Shown here: positions 1 through 11,860 of the stretch, piece by piece
Layout of the letters: each line of letters begins with the position of its first letter
How positions within the stretch are numbered: the stretch's first letter is position 1
NCBI RefSeq assembly: GCF_003056055.1
Contig: NZ_PYFP01000006.1
Span: forward strand, 1-64,000
Length of the DNA: 64,000 nucleotides
DNA from: Glaciimonas sp. PCH181
GTDB lineage: Bacteria; Pseudomonadota; Gammaproteobacteria; Burkholderiales; Burkholderiaceae_D
Direction of reading: 5' to 3'
Notes under the pieces: generated by a model
Told to the model about the DNA's origin: nothing
What the model saw: the letters and a program-made list of their open reading frames with translations, nothing else
Databases searched by the model: none
Position numbers and translations under genes: made by a program

Positions 1-696
1 CAGGCTGCTGGCAGCACCGACCCAGTCTGCCAATAATCCCCGATCCAGTTCCACACCTTCCCGGGCATAGATGACCGATTGCCGGTAGAGCGGAAGATGA
101 TCAGCGAACTTGCTCACCAGAATATGGGCGAGTAATCCGGGCCCCGCCAGACCGCGTGCAATCGGACGGCTGGGTGCCGGCGCCTGGACGATGCAGTCGC
201 AGCAGGTGCAAGCGAGTTTGGGACGCACATGCCGGATGACCCGAAAGCTGGCCGGGACGAATTCAAGTTGCTCGGCAACGTCACTGCCGAGATGACGCAA
301 ATCGCCACCGCAATCGGGGCAGGCGGCATGCTCTGGCGTATAGATCTTCTCGTCCCGGGGCAAATGGGGCGGTAGCGGTTTGCGTGGTATCTTCGGACGC
401 ACTGGCTTCGTTGCCGGGGCAGCGCTGGCAACGTCACTTTCTTCTGTCTGCAAATCTTCTAACCGTAATTCGAGTTGTTCAATTTGCCGGTCCAGCTTCT
501 CGGATTTGCGGCCGAACTGCAGCCGTTTGAGTTTGGCGATGAAGAGCTTGAGGTGTTCGATTTCGATGCGATGTGAGGACAGTGCGTCCTGTAGCTGCGC
601 CACCGTTTCCCCGTGCAACGCAATGACCGCATCACGATCGGTAATCATCGCTTTTAAAGCGCTGATATCGTCGGGAAGGTGGGGCGGCGTTGACAT
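1..696 (-). CDS. tnpC: IS66 transposase TnpC, N-terminal 232 residues (cut by window edge)
   Basis: An open frame starts at 696 and runs off the left edge without a stop. The protein begins MSTPPHLPDD, continues with a helical, probably coiled-coil stretch (about 10-85) holding the basic run FGRKSEKLDRQ, then an IS66-type linker with LPPHLPRDE (about 108-116). A zinc-finger-like region follows, with CPDC near 126-129 and CTCC near 163-166. These are the N-terminal parts of the IS66 transposase; the DDE catalytic core would lie beyond the window. It is 29 bases downstream of tnpB and probably co-transcribed. Whether the element is intact cannot be judged. Confidence 0.88.
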   Translation of the reverse strand, partial: MSTPPHLPDDISALKAMITDRDAVIALHGETVAQLQDALSSHRIEIEHLKLFIAKLKRLQFGRKSEKLDRQIEQLELRLEDLQTEESDVASAAPATKPVRPKIPRKPLPPHLPRDEKIYTPEHAACPDCGGDLRHLGSDVAEQLEFVPASFRVIRHVRPKLACTCCDCIVQAPAPSRPIARGLAGPGLLAHILVSKFADHLPLYRQSVIYAREGVELDRGLLADWVGAASSL

Positions 697-725
697 GCCC
701 GTAGTTTACCGAATGACGTCGATGT

Positions 726-1073
726 TTACAAGCCTGACAGGGGCCGTTGCGTGCGCTCGGGACGTCGCCAATCGATCCCTTCCAGCAACATTGACAGTTG
801 CGCTTGCGACAGACAAACCGCGCCTTCGCTTGCCTGCGGCCAGATGAAGCGGCCGCGTTCCAGCCGTTTGGCCAGCAGACACAGCCCGTCGCCGGTCCAC
901 CACAAGATCTTCAAAATATCGCCACGTCGGCCACGAAACACGAAGACGTGACCGCTAAACGGGTCATCGGCCAATGCCGTTTGCACCTTGGCTGCCAACC
1001 CATTAAAACCGCAACGCATATCGGTCACGCCTGCTGCGATCCAGATCCGCGTTCCTGCTGGCAAACCGATCAT
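726..1073 (-). CDS. tnpB: IS66 accessory protein TnpB
   Basis: A 115-residue protein of the IS66 Orf2 family. It begins [20 protein letters not shown] and carries the family-typical segments [23 protein letters not shown] and [19 protein letters not shown]. The family is required with TnpA and TnpC for transposition, but its biochemical role is not well defined. Its start overlaps the tnpA stop by 4 bases (ATGA type), which suggests translational coupling. Length is normal and no frameshift is seen. Confidence 0.92.
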   Translation of the reverse strand: MIGLPAGTRIWIAAGVTDMRCGFNGLAAKVQTALADDPFSGHVFVFRGRRGDILKILWWTGDGLCLLAKRLERGRFIWPQASEGAVCLSQAQLSMLLEGIDWRRPERTQRPLSGL

Positions 1074-1465
1074 GCCAGCAACCGGGCCAGCACCATGGAA
1101 AGCATAGACGGATCCACCACGCCCTCGACTCGAAGTCGCGCCTTACCTATTTCCAGGACCATCACGCCGGTCGGTGTAACGGCCGTGGTGAAGACTGGCT
1201 TGGCAGGGGATGGTTGCCGAGGGTCGCCAAGAACTACTGGCAGCAATTTGACGGACTTGCCTGAGGCAATCTCATAGGCTCCTGCACGAAACAATTTACG
1301 CCAGGTAAATACCTGGTTCGCATTCACATCGTGGGCCCGCGCCACCCGCGACACCGAGGCCCCAGCCATCAAGGATTGTTCGACCACCATGCGTTTGAAA
1401 TCAATCGAATGTTGCCGATAACCACTGCGCTTAGAGGGAGTAACCGACTCAATATTTGTGTCCAT
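1070..1465 (-). CDS. tnpA: IS66 helix-turn-helix protein TnpA
   Basis: IS66 Orf1-type protein, 131 residues from the preferred start MDTNIESVT at 1465; an in-frame upstream start at 1513 would add 16 residues. It contains a helix-turn-helix of the IS3/IS66 Orf1 kind ([20 protein letters not shown], then FTWRKLF), which in this family recognises element DNA. The second half (LPVVL to VLARLLA) is the less conserved tail. It is the first gene of the tnpABC set and overlaps tnpB by 4 bases. It lies close to the terminal repeat, where the promoter must be. Confidence 0.88.
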   Translation of the reverse strand: MDTNIESVTPSKRSGYRQHSIDFKRMVVEQSLMAGASVSRVARAHDVNANQVFTWRKLFRAGAYEIASGKSVKLLPVVLGDPRQPSPAKPVFTTAVTPTGVMVLEIGKARLRVEGVVDPSMLSMVLARLLA

Positions 1466-1540
1466 AATTTGAAGTTGTGGGCACAATCGATTTGTACCCT
1501 CCAACGCAATCATGCGGACATTTGAGGATTAGGTATAGAC

Positions 1541-1560
1541 GGTTTTGAGCGCACGCTTAC
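1541..1560 (-). repeat. IS66 terminal inverted repeat
   Basis: Outer tip of the element, GTAAGCGTGCGCTCAAAACC on the minus strand. It is placed by the family's conserved GTAAGCG tip and lies about 75 bases upstream of the preferred tnpA start. The partner repeat is outside the window. Confidence 0.75.
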
Positions 1561-1671
1561 TTTGGGATAGTCATTTTGATGCTTGATATTTTGTTGGATG
1601 CTGATTGGCTGATGTGTGACGGCGGATTATATGAGGAATGGTTGTACCGGAAATATCGATTGGCTAAATAA
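1561..1671 (+). pseudogene. Possible 3' remnant of a gene interrupted by the IS66 element
   Basis: Directly outside the IS end the plus strand stays open from 1561 to TAA at 1669-1671 and encodes ...FGIVILMLDILLDADWL then MCDGGLYEEWLYRKYRLAK. The composition looks like real protein, with an acidic/aromatic stretch and a basic tail. The only internal start is ATG at 1579 (30 codons) and it lacks a good ribosome binding site. The simplest reading is the C-terminal end of a gene whose 5' part is on the far side of the element. The family is not recognised, and an accidental short ORF cannot be excluded. Confidence 0.35.
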
Positions 1672-1744
1672 ATGGCTCAATACATGCAGTAGGTGTGTGT
1701 TTTTCTCCGATCCGATTTCGATTCGATTTCGATTGCCCAAAGCA

Positions 1745-1776
1745 AAAACCCTCCCAGATTTCTCTGGGAGGGTTTT
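1745..1776 (-). terminator. Terminator of the rRNA operon (bidirectional)
   Basis: A 14-bp perfect stem (1745-1758 with 1763-1776), loop TTTC, with A and T runs at its feet so it can work in both directions. It lies just past the 5S 3' end. Confidence 0.9.
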
Positions 1777-1785
1777 CTAATAAAA

Positions 1786-1900
1786 GCCTGACGATGACCT
1801 ACTTTCACACTGGTTGCAGCACTATCATCGGCGCAAAGTCGTTTCACGGTCCTGTTCGGGATGGGAAGGGGTGGTACCAACTCGCTATGGTCATCAGGCA
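1786..1900 (-). rRNA. rrf: 5S ribosomal RNA
   Basis: About 115 nt. Read on the minus strand it begins TGCCTGATGACCATAGCGAG and contains the conserved ACCCCTTCCCATCCCGAAC segment; the ends TGCCTGATGACC and GGTCATCGTCAGGC pair with each other. It is the last gene of the rRNA operon and is followed by a strong terminator. Confidence 0.95.
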
Positions 1901-1973
1901 TAAACTGTAGTGTCATATGTTCCCAATCGGGCAACACACAACGCAATCTAGAAGAAGTAAAGTTTTGTTTCAT

Positions 1974-2008
1974 GTGTTGGGGTAACGAGGGTTTCGTTAC
2001 CCCAACAC
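1974..2008 (-). other. 15-bp perfect hairpin in the 23S-5S spacer
   Basis: GTGTTGGGGTAACGA pairs without mismatch with TCGTTACCCCAACAC across a 5-nt loop. It sits in the spacer between 23S and 5S. It has no adjoining T run on the minus strand, so it is more likely an RNA-processing structure than a terminator. Confidence 0.6.
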
Positions 2009-2076
2009 TGGGTATGATTGCACTTTTCAGGCAAACACATATCTCATTAGCTTATATATAACCTGCTAAGGTTATA

Positions 2077-4952
<2,876 letters not shown>

Positions 4953-5164
4953 TATAACGTTAGCCTCTAGACGCGTTCACGTCTAAAAACCGGTTATAGG
5001 ATATTACTTATGAGTATTACTTTAGCGTTTGCCGTATCCAAAGTGTTTTCGCAGTTGCATACTCTCGTATGCTCTTTTGAGAACTCTTTTAATACTTTTT
5101 GATTTGATACAATCATACCCATCCACAATGCTGTCGCACTGCGGACGAATCTTTACTTCTTCTA

Positions 5165-5178
5165 AATTGTTAAAGAAC
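5165..5178 (-). promoter_or_regulatory. boxA antitermination element before 23S
   Basis: Minus-strand GTTCTTTAACAATT, the boxA core bound by NusB/NusE during rRNA antitermination. It is identical over 14 nt to the copy ahead of 16S at 7330-7343. Confidence 0.8.
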
Positions 5179-5306
5179 AAACAGCCAATGATCTTAAAAA
5201 GATCAAACCTAAATCGCGCCGCATCACGCTGTCTTACCCTGCGTAATACCTGACTTAGGTTTGATATTTCACCACGCTCAACCCCCGCTCTGGGAATCAA
5301 ACAATA

Positions 5307-5382
5307 TGGTGGAGGCTAACGGGATCGAACCGATGACCCCCTGCTTGCAAAGCAGGTGCTCTCCCAGCTGAGCTAAGCCCCC
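5307..5382 (-). tRNA. tRNA-Ala (TGC)
   Basis: 76 nt with encoded CCA. Begins GGGGGCTTAGCTCAGCTGGG; anticodon loop TTTGCAA gives anticodon TGC. It is the second tRNA of the 16S-23S spacer. Confidence 0.97.
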
Positions 5383-5391
5383 ATAAACTTG

Positions 5392-5468
5392 TGGTGGGTC
5401 TGGTTGGGCTCGAACCAACGACCCCCGCGTTATCAACACGGTGCTCTAACCAACTGAGCTACAGACCC
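5392..5468 (-). tRNA. tRNA-Ile (GAT)
   Basis: 77 nt with encoded CCA. Begins GGGTCTGTAGCTCAGTTGGT; anticodon loop TTGATAA gives anticodon GAT. It lies first in the spacer after 16S, the usual Ile-Ala order. Confidence 0.97.
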
Positions 5469-5596
5469 GCTTTGGATCAGTACTTCAGTAGTCAACGATA
5501 AACCCTCTATCGCACGCGCACCGCGCTCTACCTATAACTGTTCTTCTTTTAACTAACACACCGATAAGTGTGGACGCTTAATGTCCGTACAAACTC

Positions 5597-7133
<1,537 letters not shown>

Positions 7134-7329
7134 ATCTCTGTTTTGTGGCATTGCTGCCTAGCATCGCTGCTATCGCTCACTCAAAATACTGACAGGCTAC
7201 TTCCCAAGTTTGACCTTGCGAAATATCCTATTTTCTTCTTTTGTGAACATTTAATGTTTTAAGTTATACGCAAACTACCGAAGTAATTTACGCTGCACTT
7301 TCATTAAACGCCCACACTTATCGGCTGTT

Positions 7330-7343
7330 AATTGTTAAAGAAC
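7330..7343 (-). promoter_or_regulatory. boxA antitermination element in the 16S leader
   Basis: Minus-strand GTTCTTTAACAATT, about 75 nt downstream of the promoter -10. Same 14-mer as at 5165-5178. Confidence 0.85.
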
Positions 7344-7420
7344 TGTCCTCTGTTTTGCGTCACACCGCAGTGTTCGCAGCACCAACAAATCGTTTTGTTT
7401 GTCAGCAGCAGAGAGATGAG

Positions 7421-7484
7421 ATTATGGGGCGCTTCAAGCTTTTCGTCAACTCTTTTTTAAACCGTTTTAACAACAATTTAAATC
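7421..7484 (-). promoter_or_regulatory. rRNA operon promoter with UP-like element
   Basis: On the minus strand: -35 TTGACG (7444-7449), a 17-bp spacer, -10 CATAAT (7421-7426). Upstream, 7450-7484 is strongly A/T-rich with A and T tracts, as in an UP element contacted by the alpha subunit C-terminal domain. Everything from here to 1745 is one transcription unit. Confidence 0.85.
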
Positions 7485-7655
7485 CGATCCAACTACTTTA
7501 TGACTACTTAAAATCACCCACATTTACAACCCCGTTCCATCCCCAACTTCGCCCCCAACACCGCTTGCACCGTGTCGTTTATTGCGCGTCGTTTTCAACA
7601 GAGGCCGAACTATAGCAACACATCTACACACTGGCAAGCAGTTTTGTCATAATTT

Positions 7656-8432
7656 TTAAACATTTTTAAAGACAGGTGCACGCTTCTCTAAAAACGCCTG
7701 CATTCCTTCTTTTTGATCTTCGGTCGCGAAGGTACTGTGGAACATCCGGCGCTCAAATTGAATGCCTTCAGCCAAGGTAGTTTCGTAAGCGCGATTCACC
7801 GACTCTTTAATCATCATCACTGCGGGCAACGACATATTAGCGATAACGGTAGCGGCTGCCAGCGACTCGGCCATTAACTGATCCAATGGCACTATTCGCG
7901 ATACCAATCCTGCACGCTCCGCCTCAACCGCATCCATCATGCGTGCAGTCAGACACATATCCATCGCCTTGGCTTTCGATATCGCGCGCGGCAGACGCTG
8001 CGTGCCGCCAGCGCCGGGAATCACGCCCAGCTTAATTTCAGGCTGACCAAATTTCGCGTTGTCTGCCGCAATGATGAAATCACACATCATTGCCAACTCA
8101 CAGCCACCACCTAAAGCGAAGCCCGCGACTGCAGCGATGACGGGCTTACGGATGCGACGGATTTCTTCCCAGTTGCGGGTAATGTAATCGCCCTTAAACG
8201 CGTCCATATAAGAGTAGCCTGCCATCGCACCGATATCCGCGCCCGCGGCAAAAGCTTTTTCACTGCCGGTAATGATGATGCAACCAATCTGCTCATCAGC
8301 ATCGAACGTGGTTAGCGCCTCGCCTAACTCAGTCATCAACTGATCATTTAAAGCATTCAGCGCCTTAGGACGATTCAAACGGATAAGACCGACTTTTCCT
8401 TGCGTTTCAATCAGAATAGCTTCGTATGACAT
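7656..8432 (-). CDS. Enoyl-CoA hydratase (crotonase family)
   Basis: A 258-residue cytosolic enzyme that hydrates trans-2-enoyl-CoA to 3-hydroxyacyl-CoA in fatty-acid or related acyl-CoA breakdown. It matches short-chain enoyl-CoA hydratases over its full length: N-terminal [10 protein letters not shown], the CoA/oxyanion loop AAGADIGAM (about 62-70), [14 protein letters not shown] with catalytic Glu112, and [20 protein letters not shown] with Glu132, the second catalytic acid. Both acids being present argues for a true hydratase, not an isomerase. It stands alone, 207 bp upstream of the rRNA promoter region and divergent from uspA, so the pathway (beta-oxidation or phenylacetate) cannot be told. 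Confidence 0.93.
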   Translation of the reverse strand: MSYEAILIETQGKVGLIRLNRPKALNALNDQLMTELGEALTTFDADEQIGCIIITGSEKAFAAGADIGAMAGYSYMDAFKGDYITRNWEEIRRIRKPVIAAVAGFALGGGCELAMMCDFIIAADNAKFGQPEIKLGVIPGAGGTQRLPRAISKAKAMDMCLTARMMDAVEAERAGLVSRIVPLDQLMAESLAAATVIANMSLPAVMMIKESVNRAYETTLAEGIQFERRMFHSTFATEDQKEGMQAFLEKRAPVFKNV

Positions 8433-8559
8433 AACGTTTCCTATTTAGCATTAGGTGGAATGGACAGGCTTCAATTGTAGCGCTTCAAGATAACAGATAC
8501 GATGATCAGAACGACCACGATGGGTTGATGTATTTAACAGAGGGAATTAAAAAAGCAAT

Positions 8560-8588
8560 CTTTAGTCTATATAAGGACGAGACTAAAG
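8560..8588 (+). other. Hairpin in the uspA leader
   Basis: CTTTAGTC (8560-8567) pairs perfectly with GACTAAAG (8581-8588) across a 13-nt loop containing ATATAAGGA. It lies 52 nt before the uspA start. It could be a leader structure or a dyad operator. Confidence 0.45.
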
Positions 8589-8640
8589 CATCATCTCAAT
8601 TGCAAAAATAGCACCATTCCTCATACATGAAGGGCACACC

Positions 8641-9078
8641 ATGTTCAAAACAATATTGGTACCAACCGACGGTTCAACGTTGTCAGATAAGGCAATTACG
8701 GCCGCGATTGAATTTGCTAAGTTTTGCAACGGCAAGGTGATCGGTTTGTCAGTGGCAGAACCATATCCATTCTCACCGATGGCAGAAAGCACTATGGCCG
8801 CGGACCCGGGCACTTATGAAGAGAATATGTTGGCGTTGGCGCAATTACACGTGCAAAAAGTTGCAGATGCGGCAAAGGCAGCTGGCGTGGAGTGCGAAAT
8901 CCTTACCGCTCAGGCGTTTAATCCAGACGAAGAGATCATTAACGTCGCCGAAAAACACGGCTGTGACGTCATTTTTATGGCATCACACGGTCGAAGTGGG
9001 CTAAGCAGACTGTTTTTGGGGAGTAAAACGCAGAGAGTGCTGGCCCATTCCACTATTCCGGTATTGGTCTTACGATAA
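8641..9078 (+). CDS. Universal stress protein, UspA family
   Basis: A single-domain 145-residue Usp protein. It starts FKTILVPTDGS, the usual nucleotide-binding first strand with Asp10, and ends with the ATP-binding loop ASHGRSGLSRLFLGSKTQ. The family pattern there is G-x2-G-x9-G-S/T; this protein has Ala114 at the first glycine but keeps Gly117 and Gly127-Ser128, so ATP binding is likely but not certain. Such proteins support survival in starvation or stress. It is monocistronic, with its own leader hairpin, and convergent with mltA. Start ATG follows AGGGCACACC, a moderate ribosome binding site. Confidence 0.92.
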   Translation: MFKTILVPTDGSTLSDKAITAAIEFAKFCNGKVIGLSVAEPYPFSPMAESTMAADPGTYEENMLALAQLHVQKVADAAKAAGVECEILTAQAFNPDEEIINVAEKHGCDVIFMASHGRSGLSRLFLGSKTQRVLAHSTIPVLVLR

Positions 9079-9107
9079 TTAAGCCATCTCTATATCCGAA
9101 TATACAT

Positions 9108-9147
9108 AATGCGTTATTAGACGTTGGCAAAACGTCAATAACGCATT
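9108..9147. terminator. Long hairpin between convergent uspA and mltA
   Basis: AATGCGTTATT pairs with AATAACGCATT (11 bp), then one bulged A, then GACGTT with AACGTC (6 bp), loop GGCAA. Placed between converging genes it is probably a shared terminator, but neither side has a proper T run. Confidence 0.55.
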
Positions 9148-9188
9148 AAGAAAACTGCTCTAACTGCTCTATATAGTGTAGTGAGAAA

Positions 9189-10412
9189 TTAACGCCCAGC
9201 GACGTTAGACAATTTTGGTAATAATACCCACATTGCACCGCGTTGCTTCATCCTTCCGGCCTTCTCGCCCGCCTCATTACCAAATCCCCAAAACAAATCG
9301 GCACGCACCGCTCCCTTAATCGCCCCACCGGTATCCTGCGCCACCATTAACTGTTGTAGATTTTTTGCACTGTTCGGATAGGTCGTCGCCAAGAATACTG
9401 GCACCCCTAACGGAATAAAATGCGGATCTACTGCAATTGAACGCTGCGGGGTCAACGGTACGCCCTGCGCACCTTTCGGTCCTTGGTTCGGGTCCAGCAC
9501 TTTTTCTTCTTTAAAGAAGACGTAACTTGGATTCGAATTTAACAATTCCTGCTGACGCGATGGATTCGCTGCCAGCCATGCTTTGATCCCTTGCGCGGAA
9601 GCCTGCGCCAACGTCAACTCGCCCTTATCAATCAGATAACGTCCAATCGACTTATAAGGATAGCCATTTTGGTCGGCATACGCCACGCGTAAAATCTCGC
9701 CATTCGTCATCTGGACCCTGCCAGAACCTTGCACTTGCAGAAAAAAAGCATCGACCGGATCATCGACCCAAACAATTTCTTTACCCGTCAAACTACCCGT
9801 TTTATCCAGCTCAGCCCGATTCGGATACGGCACCACCCGGTTTCCAACTAGCCGCCCCCGCAAACGCAAGCCTTTAAGCTCCGGGTAAATGGTCGCCAAA
9901 TCTATCGTCAGCAAATCATCCGGTGCCCTATATAAAGGTGTTTGATAAGCGCCACCGCGTTTGCGCGCCCCGCGTAATAGTGGTTCGTAATAGCCCGTCA
10001 CCAAGCCATTGTCAGTGCCGTCTGCATTCACTACCTGATAAGGCGTAAAAAATGCTTCGAAGAAAGCTCTCACTGCGCTTTCATTGCCTGCATCAACATT
10101 CCGCGCCAGATTACATGGCTCAGTCCAGTCAGCGCGTCTGACCATCGTTGTACAAGAGGTTAAAAAAGCGGGCATCGCCTGACGCACGTCGTCGTTTTTC
10201 CAACCAGGCAGTGCCGCAAAAGAACTCGCCCGCAGCGTACCAGGCGGCGCTTGAATATTTGGCAACGGAACAGATGAACTAATCGGAGGAGGTTTTTTCT
10301 CGGGCGCCGTCGGCGTTGTCAACGACGGAGAAGTAGAGCAACCTGCAATACTGAGGACGATGAGGGCGATAGGTAAGGCTGAAACAGGTAGACTTATGCG
10401 CTTGAATGACAT
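9189..10412 (-). CDS. mltA: Membrane-bound lytic murein transglycosylase A
   Basis: A 407-residue outer-membrane lipoprotein that cleaves peptidoglycan glycan strands to give 1,6-anhydromuropeptides. A signal peptide (about 1-25) ends in the lipobox SIAGC. The MltA domain follows with GYYEPLLRGARK and VWVDDPVDAFFLQVQGSGRV. The C-terminal 3D domain has DPHFIPLGVPVF and the active-site motif AQDTGGAIKGAVRADLFWG, with catalytic aspartates near 360 and 372. A proline-rich linker (about 30-60) lies between lipobox and domain. Its start is 12 bp from that of a tiny divergent gene, so the two share a control region. Length is slightly above the E. coli enzyme because of the linker. Confidence 0.95.
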   Translation of the reverse strand: MSFKRISLPVSALPIALIVLSIAGCSTSPSLTTPTAPEKKPPPISSSVPLPNIQAPPGTLRASSFAALPGWKNDDVRQAMPAFLTSCTTMVRRADWTEPCNLARNVDAGNESAVRAFFEAFFTPYQVVNADGTDNGLVTGYYEPLLRGARKRGGAYQTPLYRAPDDLLTIDLATIYPELKGLRLRGRLVGNRVVPYPNRAELDKTGSLTGKEIVWVDDPVDAFFLQVQGSGRVQMTNGEILRVAYADQNGYPYKSIGRYLIDKGELTLAQASAQGIKAWLAANPSRQQELLNSNPSYVFFKEEKVLDPNQGPKGAQGVPLTPQRSIAVDPHFIPLGVPVFLATTYPNSAKNLQQLMVAQDTGGAIKGAVRADLFWGFGNEAGEKAGRMKQRGAMWVLLPKLSNVAGR

Positions 10413-10424
10413 TGAGGATTCTTT

Positions 10425-10568
10425 ATGTGGTTATTAATACTTGAGGCGACTGTCGCCTTCTTCTTATTTGTGTTTATTGTCTGGTGGACCATGTCGGGCC
10501 GAAAACCTGATCAGCCACCAGCACGTAAAGCATCGCCGAAAAAACAAGATGGCGACAAGAACGCGTAA
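10425..10568 (+). CDS. Small single-span membrane protein (47 aa)
   Basis: ATG at 10425 is preceded by GAGGA at 10414-10418, a good ribosome binding site, and the frame runs to TAA at 10566. The protein has one hydrophobic span (MWLLILEATVAFFLFVFIVWW) followed by a basic, proline-rich cytoplasmic tail ending SPKKQDGDKNA. This architecture, the good ribosome binding site and its place between mltA (divergent) and apaG (convergent) support a real gene. No function can be assigned. The span pattern resembles small inner-membrane proteins that modulate larger complexes, but that is only an analogy. Confidence 0.65.
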   Translation: MWLLILEATVAFFLFVFIVWWTMSGRKPDQPPARKASPKKQDGDKNA

Positions 10569-10606
10569 TAACGCATTCAATGCACTAACGAAATAAAGTG
10601 CGAAGA

Positions 10607-10981
10607 TTAATGCAACGTCCGCGGCAACGACAAAACGAATTCAGGGATGCGCGACTCAAACTGTTCGCCATCTTCTGCAACGCAGAAAAACTCACCAAAC
10701 ATCGAGCCTTGCGGCGTGGCCAACGAAGTGCCGCTGGTATATTCGAAATTTTCGCCCGGTTGCAGCAATGGCTGATGGCCAATGACGCCTAATCCACGCA
10801 CTTCCTGCACAGTATTGTCCGCGTCGGTGATTACCCAATGCCGCGAAATTAATTGCGCTGCCACCTGACCAGTGTTTTTTATGGTGATTGCGTAAGCAAA
10901 AACATAATGATTCCGCTCTGGCTCAGATTGCTCTTCCAGATATTGCGTTTTTACCGTAACCGTAAATTCATAAGCAGCCAT
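10607..10981 (-). CDS. apaG: ApaG protein (DUF525, FN3-like fold)
   Basis: A 124-residue ApaG protein: FTVTVKTQYLEEQSEPERN, then YAITIKNTGQ, ISRHWVITDA, GVIGHQPLLQPGE and SGTSLATPQGSMFGEF, all family hallmarks. ApaG folds like a fibronectin type III domain and has been linked to magnesium/cobalt handling; its biochemical role is unsettled. I chose the start MAAYEF at 10981, the family's usual N-terminus. The frame stays open upstream to 11110, but that extension is unlike ApaG. It converges with the tiny membrane gene and diverges from rpe. Confidence 0.94.
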   Translation of the reverse strand: MAAYEFTVTVKTQYLEEQSEPERNHYVFAYAITIKNTGQVAAQLISRHWVITDADNTVQEVRGLGVIGHQPLLQPGENFEYTSGTSLATPQGSMFGEFFCVAEDGEQFESRIPEFVLSLPRTLH

Positions 10982-11170
10982 GCAGATTTCCTTAGTTTCC
11001 AAAGAGTAATTGGGCGGCCTCGCTGAATAAGTCGATCGACAACTTTCAGCGCCAGCACGTTGCATCAATCGGACCATTGCACACGAATTTACCGGCAGAA
11101 GCAAGTACAACGCTGCTCATAACGCACCTGCGGGGTAAAATACCGCATCTTCTATGCAGCACCTTAATCA

Positions 11171-11860
11171 ATGATCGCCATGCCAAACATACCAACCTAT
11201 CGTATTGCCCCAAGCATTTTATCTGCCGATTTCGCCCGTCTCGGCGAAGAAGTCCGCAACGTGGTCAGTGCCGGGGCCGATATGATCCACTTTGACGTCA
11301 TGGATAACCATTACGTTCCCAACCTGACCATCGGCCCGCTAGTATGCGAAGCAATTCGTCCCCACGTCCAAGTGCCTATTGACGTGCATCTGATGGTCAA
11401 ACCGGTAGATCGCATCATTCCCGACTTTGCCAAGGCTGGCGCCAATATCATCACATTTCATCCTGAAGCATCAGAACATATAGATCGTTCGTTGCAATTG
11501 ATCCGCGACCATGGTTGTAAAGCAGGCTTGGTATTTAATCCGGGCACGCCGCTGGATTTTCTGGATCACGTCATGGATAAACTCGACATTATCCTGATCA
11601 TGTCCGTCAACCCCGGCTTCGGAGGCCAGTCCTTTATCCCTGAAGCGCTGAGAAAAATCGCTATCGTCCGTCGCCTGATTGATGACTCTGGTCGCGATAT
11701 CCTGCTAGAAGTCGATGGCGGCATCAAAATTGACAACATCGCTGCTGCTGCTGCTGCTGGGGCAGATACATTCGTTGCCGGTTCGGCTATTTTTGGTAAA
11801 CCTGATTACAAAGCAGTCATCGATGCAATGCGTGACGAGTTGGTAAAAGTATGTCGTTAA
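11171..11860 (+). CDS. rpe: Ribulose-phosphate 3-epimerase
   Basis: Interconverts D-ribulose 5-phosphate and D-xylulose 5-phosphate in the pentose phosphate pathway (and the Calvin cycle where present). It is a TIM barrel of about 226-229 residues: [33 protein letters not shown] with the metal ligands and catalytic Asp, [31 protein letters not shown] and [10 protein letters not shown] with the second catalytic Asp. Either ATG 11171 or 11180 could be used; the second gives the N-terminus closer to relatives. A four-alanine GCT repeat (AAAAAAGA region) follows the second Asp. The gene overlaps gph by 10 bases. Confidence 0.96.
   Translation: MIAMPNIPTYRIAPSILSADFARLGEEVRNVVSAGADMIHFDVMDNHYVPNLTIGPLVCEAIRPHVQVPIDVHLMVKPVDRIIPDFAKAGANIITFHPEASEHIDRSLQLIRDHGCKAGLVFNPGTPLDFLDHVMDKLDIILIMSVNPGFGGQSFIPEALRKIAIVRRLIDDSGRDILLEVDGGIKIDNIAAAAAAGADTFVAGSAIFGKPDYKAVIDAMRDELVKVCR

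Larger units (their letters stand above)
1..1560 (-). mobile_element. IS66-family insertion sequence, one end inside the window
   Basis: Three genes in the order tnpA, tnpB, tnpC read leftward, as in IS66 elements. The outer end is at 1560: read on the minus strand the element begins GTAAGCGTGCGCTCAAAACC, and IS66-family ends characteristically start GTAAGCG. The other end, with most of tnpC, lies before position 1. IS66 elements usually duplicate 8 bp of target, so 1561-1568 (tttgggat) is the expected duplication, which cannot be tested here. Confidence 0.9.

Noticed and set aside
114-847. Open frames on both strands across the IS66 genes
   Set aside because: They are other-frame shadows of tnpC and tnpB, which match their families fully.
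1715-1740. Direct repeat of GATTTCGATTC near the rRNA terminator
   Set aside because: Only two short imperfect copies; not enough to call a repeat element.
7355-7615. 86-codon frame upstream of the rRNA operon
   Set aside because: It covers the rRNA promoter and A/T-rich upstream region, and its composition is not protein-like.
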